54,262 bases of DNA from assembly GCA_020635535.1 (NCBI GenBank), contig JACJZP010000020.1:1-54262 (forward strand). The letters run 5' to 3'. Under the pieces are notes generated by a model, which saw only the letters and a list, made by a program, of their open reading frames with translations, was not told where the DNA came from and made no database searches. This DNA is from Flavobacteriales bacterium. Its GTDB lineage: Bacteria > Bacteroidota > Bacteroidia > UBA10329. The translations under genes and the position numbers were made by a program. Each line of letters opens with the position of its first letter. Position 1 is the stretch's first letter. This document shows, in pieces, positions 49,263-54,262 of the stretch.

Positions 49263-50195
49263 ATGAAGAAACTGTATCAGGCGCTCAGCGCGCACATCAG
49301 TAAAGATTGGAATCTGGGAGTGTATGGCATTACCATGCTTGCATTGGCTTTCTTCATGTTCGTTAACTACTCCAGTGCTATTGATGTCAGTCCGTTCAAT
49401 CTTGCCGGAGGTTTCTGGCCCCGTTTGGGCTATTACGGTATTCTGTATGGTGGAACATATTTTGCCACCGCGCTGCTTGCATCATGGAAAACAGAGGTCA
49501 AATTCCTCTCAGATTGGCGCTTTTGGTCTATTGGTTTGGCTCTGGTATTCGTTGCCGGACTTCCCAAACTTCACATTTGGCGATTGATAGACATAAAGGC
49601 CCAAGGTTGGAGTCTGCATGAAATGGTATTTGCCTCCAAGTGCCACTTCTTTGTTCATCAAATGGTTTGGGCACTCATTGGTCTGGGCATTATTAAGTTG
49701 GTATTCGGAAAATGGGTTGACTTCGACTACGGAATCCGCATTGAGTGGAAGCAGTTAAAGCCCTATTTCCTCATACTGCTAATGGTGGCTCCGCTTGTTA
49801 TCGTTGCTTCATTCTTTCCGGCTTTTCAGAAAGCATATCCTCAATACAAACCATGGATGTTCAAAGAGGTTTTTGACCTTACTGTTCCCCAACGGGCTGC
49901 CATTTTTGAGATGTGTTACTCTACTGGTTTTGTAGCTGTGGAAACCGTTTTCCGAGGTGCGCTGGCCATGACCATGGTTAAAATAATGGGCACCCGAGCG
50001 GTGCTTGCCATGGCGTCTTTCTATTGCGTATTCCACTTTGGCAAACCTGCTGGTGAGGCGGTTGGCGCATTCTTCGGAGGTTACGCCCTTGGGGTGTTGG
50101 CCATTCATAGTCGGAGCGTATTCGGTGGTCTAATTGTGCATTTGGGTGTTGCCATGCTGATGGAAACCATGGGCTATTTGCATTACTTCTTCTGA
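49263..50195 (+). CDS. CPBP-family intramembrane protein, altered motifs
   Basis: A 310-aa integral membrane protein with about eight hydrophobic segments. The C-terminal half carries the CPBP/Rce1 motifs: motif 1 position VAVETVFRG (normally EExxxR; one Glu is replaced by Val), motif 2 SFYCVFHFGKPAGE, and motif 3 GGLIVHLGVAMLM (the usual H-x3-N has Ala instead of Asn). CPBP proteins are membrane proteases or related, non-proteolytic proteins. With two catalytic positions altered, activity cannot be assumed. It begins 189 bases after the 48220 gene in the opposite direction and is 61 bases before the heme-binding gene. Confidence 0.72.
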   Translation: MKKLYQALSAHISKDWNLGVYGITMLALAFFMFVNYSSAIDVSPFNLAGGFWPRLGYYGILYGGTYFATALLASWKTEVKFLSDWRFWSIGLALVFVAGLPKLHIWRLIDIKAQGWSLHEMVFASKCHFFVHQMVWALIGLGIIKLVFGKWVDFDYGIRIEWKQLKPYFLILLMVAPLVIVASFFPAFQKAYPQYKPWMFKEVFDLTVPQRAAIFEMCYSTGFVAVETVFRGALAMTMVKIMGTRAVLAMASFYCVFHFGKPAGEAVGAFFGGYALGVLAIHSRSVFGGLIVHLGVAMLMETMGYLHYFF

Positions 50196-50255
50196 GATAT
50201 GCTCAGTTAAACCTTGGGGCAATACCTTTGTCCTTACTTTCTTAAACAGAGAAAA

Positions 50256-50753
50256 ATGTCGAAAACCAGAAAGATTCTCGTTCCTATTGTGCTCCTATTA
50301 GGAGCTATTCAATTCATTCCTCATCAGCACCCTCAAGGTGTGGCAGATACTTCTGCCAAGATCGTGATTGACAACCCAGAGGTCAAGAACATTTTGGACA
50401 AGGCCTGCATGGATTGCCACTCTAACGAAACCAAATACCCTTGGTACGCAGAGGTAACCCCTATCAATATGTGGATAGATGGCCATGTGGAAGAAGGATG
50501 TGAGCATTTGAATTTCTCAGAATGGAACACGGCTTCAGCCTCAGACCGTGCGCACATGTCTGAAGAAATTGTTGAGGTAGTCCACGAAAAGGAAATGCCC
50601 ATGTTATTCTACTGGCTTATCCATTGGGAGGCAAAGCTTACGGATGCAGAAAGACAGGCCATTGTTGATTACTTCAATGCTACAGATCCAAAATCAGAAC
50701 CGGTTACATCAGAATCCTCAGAAGACCATGAGGATAATGAACATGATGACTGA
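50256..50753 (+). CDS. Heme-binding domain protein (Haem_bd)
   Basis: Start at 50256 (MSKTRKILVPIVLLLGAIQFIP); the version from 50214 adds 14 residues with no evidence. The 165-aa product is membrane-anchored at its N-terminus and has the Haem_bd domain: a CMDCH motif in LDKACMDCHSNETKYPWYAEVTPINMWIDGHVEEG and the second half HMSEEIVEVVHEKEMPMLFYW. It ends in an acidic tail (SSEDHEDNEHDD). It is a periplasmic monoheme protein of unknown partner, found widely in Bacteroidota. Confidence 0.88.
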   Translation: MSKTRKILVPIVLLLGAIQFIPHQHPQGVADTSAKIVIDNPEVKNILDKACMDCHSNETKYPWYAEVTPINMWIDGHVEEGCEHLNFSEWNTASASDRAHMSEEIVEVVHEKEMPMLFYWLIHWEAKLTDAERQAIVDYFNATDPKSEPVTSESSEDHEDNEHDD

Positions 50754-50776
50754 GAACGTTTGATCAACGTAGTTTC

Positions 50777-52807
50777 ATGAACGAACACTTTGAACTTATT
50801 GCGGACTTCAAGCCCATGGGCGATCAGCCCGAGGCTATCCGTCAATTGGTTGAGGGAGTTGAAAACGGTGATGAGCATCAAGTGTTGCTTGGCGTAACAG
50901 GCTCGGGCAAGACCTTTACCATGGCCAATGTTATTGCTCAGACCAACAGGCCAACGCTCATCTTGAGCCACAATAAAACGCTTGCTGCTCAGCTGTTCGG
51001 TGAGTTCAAGCAGTTCTTTCCGCACAATGCGGTGGAGTATTACGTTTCGTACTACGATTACTACCAGCCAGAAGCATATCTGCCTGTTACCGACACCTAC
51101 ATTGAGAAAGACCTACAGATCAATGATGAGATTGAAAAGCACCGATTGAGTGCCGCTTCCACCCTGCTCTCTGGCCGTAGAGATGTGGTGGTGGTCTCCT
51201 CTGTTTCGTGTATTTACGGTATTGGCAACCCGACCGATTTCTCGAACAACACGGTAGAGATAAAGGTAGGACAACTCATAAGTCGAGAAGTCTTTTTGCA
51301 CAGCATTGTCTCCAGTCTTTATGCCCGTTCGAACGAAACCTTGGAACGCGGGCAGTTCCGTGTAAAAGGAGATACCGTTGACGTTTATGTGGCTTACGCA
51401 GATTACGCTTATCGTGTGTTCTTCTTTGGAGATGAGATAGAGGAGATTGAGAAGATCGACCCGAGGAGTGGTTCAACGCTCGAAACTTTGCAAAGGGCGG
51501 TCATTTATCCTGCCAACAATTTTGTGACTTCAAAGGACACCCTTCTTCAAAAGATCTGGGAAATTCAGGAAGACATGGTGAAGCAGGTGGACTATTTCAA
51601 ATCCATTGATAAACCACTGGAAGCTAAGCGTTTACAAGAACGTGTTGAATACGATATTGAAATGATGCGAGAGCTTGGTTATTGCTCTGGTATTGAGAAT
51701 TACTCAAGGTATTTTGATGGCCGTGCGGCTGGTACACGACCGTTCTGTCTGCTGGATTATTTCCCGGACGACTTTCTCATGTTCATTGATGAGAGCCATG
51801 TAACCGTTTCTCAGATCGGTGCCATGTACGGTGGCGACCGCAGCAGAAAGATCAACTTGGTCGACTACGGTTTCAGATTACCTTCTGCCATGGACAACCG
51901 CCCGTTGAAGTTTGATGAGTTTGAAGCGTTGACCAATCAGCTTATTTATGTTTCCGCTACTCCTGCAGACTACGAATTGGAAAAGTCTGGTGGTGTGTTT
52001 GCAGAACAGGTTATTCGGCCAACGGGTCTACTCGACCCCATTATTGAGGTTAGACCAAGTGTAAACCAAGTGGATGACCTGTTGGATGAGATTGACCGAA
52101 TAGTGAAGAAAGGCGAACGTGTGCTGGTTACAACCCTAACCAAACGCATGGCTGAGGAACTGACCAAATACATGACGCGCTTGGATGTGAACTGCCGTTA
52201 TATCCATTCTGAAGTGGATACGGTTGAACGTGTAGAACTGCTCAGAGATCTGCGCTTGGGAAATTTTGATGTGTTGGTTGGCATCAACCTGCTACGTGAG
52301 GGATTGGATCTTCCGGAAGTGAGCTTGGTGGCCATTCTGGATGCCGATAAGGAAGGTTTTCTTCGTTCGGAACGAAGCCTTACGCAAACTGCTGGTCGTG
52401 CTGCCCGTAATGTAAATGGCCGTGTGATCATGTATGCCGATAAGATAACCGACAGTATGCAGCGCACCATTGATGAAACCGAGCGCAGGCGCGAGAAGCA
52501 GATCAAATTCAACGAGGAGAACGGATTGGTGCCCACTGCGCTGGTCAAATCAAAAGAGGCCATTCTGAAGCAGACCTCAGTTGCAGGCACCATGAAACGT
52601 AAGGCCAAGTACAACATGGAGGAAACCTTGGACCAAGCAGCAGAAGAAGGCATTGAATACCTGAGCAAGGATGAGTTGAAGAAGAAGCTTCAACGTACAC
52701 GGTCGCTCATGGAAATTGCCGCTAAGGAATTGGACTTTCTTGAAGCTGCCCGACTACGGGATGAGATGAAAGCGCTGGAGGCGCAGGTAGCGCAAAAAGG
52801 AAGTTAG
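50777..52807 (+). CDS. uvrB: Excinuclease ABC subunit B
   Basis: A 676-aa UvrB, the damage-verification helicase of nucleotide excision repair, working with UvrA and UvrC. Walker A GVTGSGKT at 39-46, beta-hairpin region YYVSYYDYYQPEAYLP at about 91-106, DEAD-like FIDESHV, motif V/VI GINLLREGLDLPEV and QTAGRAARN, and a C-terminal UVR motif (MEIAAKELDFLEAARLRDEM) for UvrC contact. Full length. It follows the heme-binding gene by 23 bases and is probably separately regulated. Confidence 0.98.
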   Translation: MNEHFELIADFKPMGDQPEAIRQLVEGVENGDEHQVLLGVTGSGKTFTMANVIAQTNRPTLILSHNKTLAAQLFGEFKQFFPHNAVEYYVSYYDYYQPEAYLPVTDTYIEKDLQINDEIEKHRLSAASTLLSGRRDVVVVSSVSCIYGIGNPTDFSNNTVEIKVGQLISREVFLHSIVSSLYARSNETLERGQFRVKGDTVDVYVAYADYAYRVFFFGDEIEEIEKIDPRSGSTLETLQRAVIYPANNFVTSKDTLLQKIWEIQEDMVKQVDYFKSIDKPLEAKRLQERVEYDIEMMRELGYCSGIENYSRYFDGRAAGTRPFCLLDYFPDDFLMFIDESHVTVSQIGAMYGGDRSRKINLVDYGFRLPSAMDNRPLKFDEFEALTNQLIYVSATPADYELEKSGGVFAEQVIRPTGLLDPIIEVRPSVNQVDDLLDEIDRIVKKGERVLVTTLTKRMAEELTKYMTRLDVNCRYIHSEVDTVERVELLRDLRLGNFDVLVGINLLREGLDLPEVSLVAILDADKEGFLRSERSLTQTAGRAARNVNGRVIMYADKITDSMQRTIDETERRREKQIKFNEENGLVPTALVKSKEAILKQTSVAGTMKRKAKYNMEETLDQAAEEGIEYLSKDELKKKLQRTRSLMEIAAKELDFLEAARLRDEMKALEAQVAQKGS

Positions 52808-52818
52808 GTTTTCAGCAG

Positions 52819-52867
52819 ATCAGGAATTAGCCGACTACCTTATTGGCTGAATTTCTGAACTCCTGAT
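52819..52867. terminator. Hairpin between convergent uvrB and the nucleoid protein gene
   Basis: ATCAGGA (52819-52825) pairs with TCCTGAT (52861-52867), and TTAGCC with GGCTGA within, giving a bulged stem. No T-run on the plus side, so the terminator role is tentative. Confidence 0.4.
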
Positions 52868-53911
52868 TTACCGTTCCTCCTCAAAATACAGCTTGTAGAA
52901 CTGTCGGCCATCTGGGTCTTCTCCCCGCTCTATCATGCTGCGGTTGCCGTGCACGTAAATGCTGAAGTTCTTATCGAGTTTAATGACACTCTTAAAGGTT
53001 CCCTGCTTTTTCTTTACCGCTGTGGGAGAGATATCGAATGCATCTGGCACGTACATTTCGCGCTCTTGCTGGTAATCATGGCGGTACTGCTGAAACTGAC
53101 TGATAACCTCTGGTTGAATGATGACCTCTGCTTCAAAATCGTTCATATTGAAGCTTTCCTGCTCTTTGAAGAACTTGATGCTGCGGTTCATCAGATCGGC
53201 CTGGTCGGCCTTTTCCACATCAAACTGAACGGGTAGCTCTTTGGTAATGAAACCCTTGGCCATGGCCATTACACTTTGCGTATGGAAATAGGCATCTTCC
53301 AATTGCCGAAGTTGAAGAAAGTCATCTATCCAATACCGCGCTTCTACTTGCCTGTTGGTATTATCGACCACCGCCACCAAATAACCATCATTGGCATTGG
53401 TGTTGAAAATAATGCAGCCCTTGTCCAACTTGTTGATGTTGACCCCCTGGTCTGTCTTTACAATGAAGCCATCGCCAGAAGGGTTCACCTTCAGGAATGT
53501 GTCTTTGCTTTCAGACTTGAACAGCCCCACGGCATCTACCAACTCATCATTGAGCAGGCAATGCTTAAAGAATACAGCATAGAACTCCCCGCCCTTTATG
53601 TTGGGGTGTGTGCTGCACTCAAACAGGTGCTTGGCCAGCTTTACCGACTGCTCATGCAGGGTTTCGGGGTTTTGGAAAATGGCGTTGACAAACGTGTACA
53701 CCTCATTCAGTTCAAGCTGACTTTCGTGGTACAGTCTGTAGTACTCCTCTGTTCTGAGTGGTGCTTTGAAATAGAGTTGCAGTGCTTCGGTAAGCTGCCA
53801 TTCCAACTTCAAAGGCTCTGCAGAAAGCACCATGCCTTCTTCATTGGCCTTGTTCCCTACTCTATGCACCGAAATGTGCTCAATACTGCCTAACGCATTC
53901 TCGTCTGTCAT
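52868..53911 (-). CDS. Nucleoid-associated protein, NdpA/YejK family
   Basis: A 347-aa cytoplasmic protein of the 37-kDa nucleoid-associated family (NA37). The N-terminal ISVHRVGNKANEEGMVLS, the mid-region FYAVFFKHCLLNDELVDAVGLFKSESKDTFL and the C-terminal FKSVIKLDKNFSIYVHGN are characteristic. Function in the family is poorly known, with nucleoid binding in enterobacteria. Length is typical. Convergent with uvrB. Confidence 0.9.
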   Translation of the reverse strand: MTDENALGSIEHISVHRVGNKANEEGMVLSAEPLKLEWQLTEALQLYFKAPLRTEEYYRLYHESQLELNEVYTFVNAIFQNPETLHEQSVKLAKHLFECSTHPNIKGGEFYAVFFKHCLLNDELVDAVGLFKSESKDTFLKVNPSGDGFIVKTDQGVNINKLDKGCIIFNTNANDGYLVAVVDNTNRQVEARYWIDDFLQLRQLEDAYFHTQSVMAMAKGFITKELPVQFDVEKADQADLMNRSIKFFKEQESFNMNDFEAEVIIQPEVISQFQQYRHDYQQEREMYVPDAFDISPTAVKKKQGTFKSVIKLDKNFSIYVHGNRSMIERGEDPDGRQFYKLYFEEER

Positions 53912-54031
53912 CCTTCATTGTTTGGAACGCGGAAGGTAAGGAAGATGTGGGTGGATAATTAAATGTGGTACTTGTATTTCAGGCGGGTGTCTCCTTTTAG
54001 AGAAAAATGGCAATAGCGCCAACGGTAACTG

Positions 54032-54262
54032 CTATGAAAATAGGGCTTTAATTCCTTCGACCTTTCGCCCGAAACCGAACTTAATGGAAACAACTGAGCT
54101 TGCGTACCTGTCGTCACGCCCTATTTTGATAGCAGATGTGCCCGTTGCACAACCCAAAAGTACCTGTTGAAAAGTAATGCTGGGTGGATCTTGACTTTTT
54201 GCGTGGTCGATCGGACATTGCAGTATGCAAGGCAAGAAGAAGTATTCGGAGAAGCTGTTCAC
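54032..54262 (-). CDS. Possible 3' end of an unidentified gene, cut by window edge
   Basis: An open frame of 76 codons runs to the right edge with no clear start inside the window. The C-terminal SSVVSIKFGFGRKVEGIKALFS could be the end of a beta-barrel but is not decisive. Codon use is not distinctive. Treat as tentative; the flanking 53912-54031 region has no other feature I can assign. Confidence 0.25.
   Translation of the reverse strand: MNSFSEYFFLPCILQCPIDHAKSQDPPSITFQQVLLGCATGTSAIKIGRDDRYASSVVSIKFGFGRKVEGIKALFS

Noticed and set aside
53276..53893. 205-codon plus-strand ORF
   Set aside because: Antisense to the NdpA-family gene, which has the conserved residues; a frame shadow.
1..54262. 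Prophage, integrative element or tRNA-linked attachment site
   Set aside because: No integrase, phage structural gene, tRNA or direct-repeat att pair was seen; the accessory block is bounded only by short intergenic repeats.

Overview
The window is a stretch of a Bacteroidota chromosome, most likely from a Flavobacteriales-type lineage. I infer this from several secreted proteins with C-terminal type IX secretion (T9SS) sorting domains, the Bacteroidota form of an ABC-F ATPase, TAnnTTTG-like promoter boxes close to start codons, weak Shine-Dalgarno signals and intergenic palindromic repeats of a kind common in the phylum. I see no rRNA, tRNA, CRISPR array, integrase or intact insertion sequence.

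Layout. Positions 1-5958: the end of an ABC-F gene, a small secreted protein, a tandem UspA protein, a CDF metal transporter and a large exported glycosidase-like protein. Positions 5959-18810 are accessory. A continuous minus-strand block (6274-17994) holds a PIN-domain toxin with a 310-aa partner, a Panacea-like/DUF488 protein with a conserved companion, a PD-(D/E)XK-type protein, a 300-aa unknown, a GmrSD-type DUF262/DUF1524 nuclease, an Eco57I-like restriction-methylase and a lipoprotein. This looks like a defence island. Between its genes lie scars: truncated copies of the restriction gene's 3' end, a recurring tiny ORF beginning MPxTPQE, and hairpin repeats whose arms co-vary. The island ends in repeat-rich DNA with an 11 x 21-bp tandem array (18253-18483).

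Positions 18811-25000: a frameshifted fibronectin-III gene, a small heme lipoprotein, a T9SS cargo protein, an ankyrin protein and an unknown protein. Positions 25100-30877: a co-directional lipid/oxidation group (acyl-CoA dehydrogenase, membrane fatty-acid hydroxylase, FMN 2-hydroxyacid oxidase, SGNH hydrolase with T9SS tail). Positions 30906-37953: MarR regulator, secreted esterase, membrane-anchored peroxiredoxin, GDPD, a transglutaminase-like lipoprotein and a second tandem UspA protein. Positions 38127-42507: a complete MacAB-type exporter (ATPase, two permeases, membrane-fusion protein). Positions 43163-47608: two secreted copper oxidases (a bacterial lysyl oxidase and a PHM/DBM-type monooxygenase with a heme motif) flanking MsrB. 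Positions 47660-54262: envelope proteins, a CPBP-family membrane protein with altered motifs, a heme-binding protein, UvrB, a nucleoid-associated protein and an unidentified open end.

The most unusual content is the 8692-12175 group of poorly characterised island genes, the recombination scars around it, and the exported lysyl oxidase with both cofactor-forming residues conserved.
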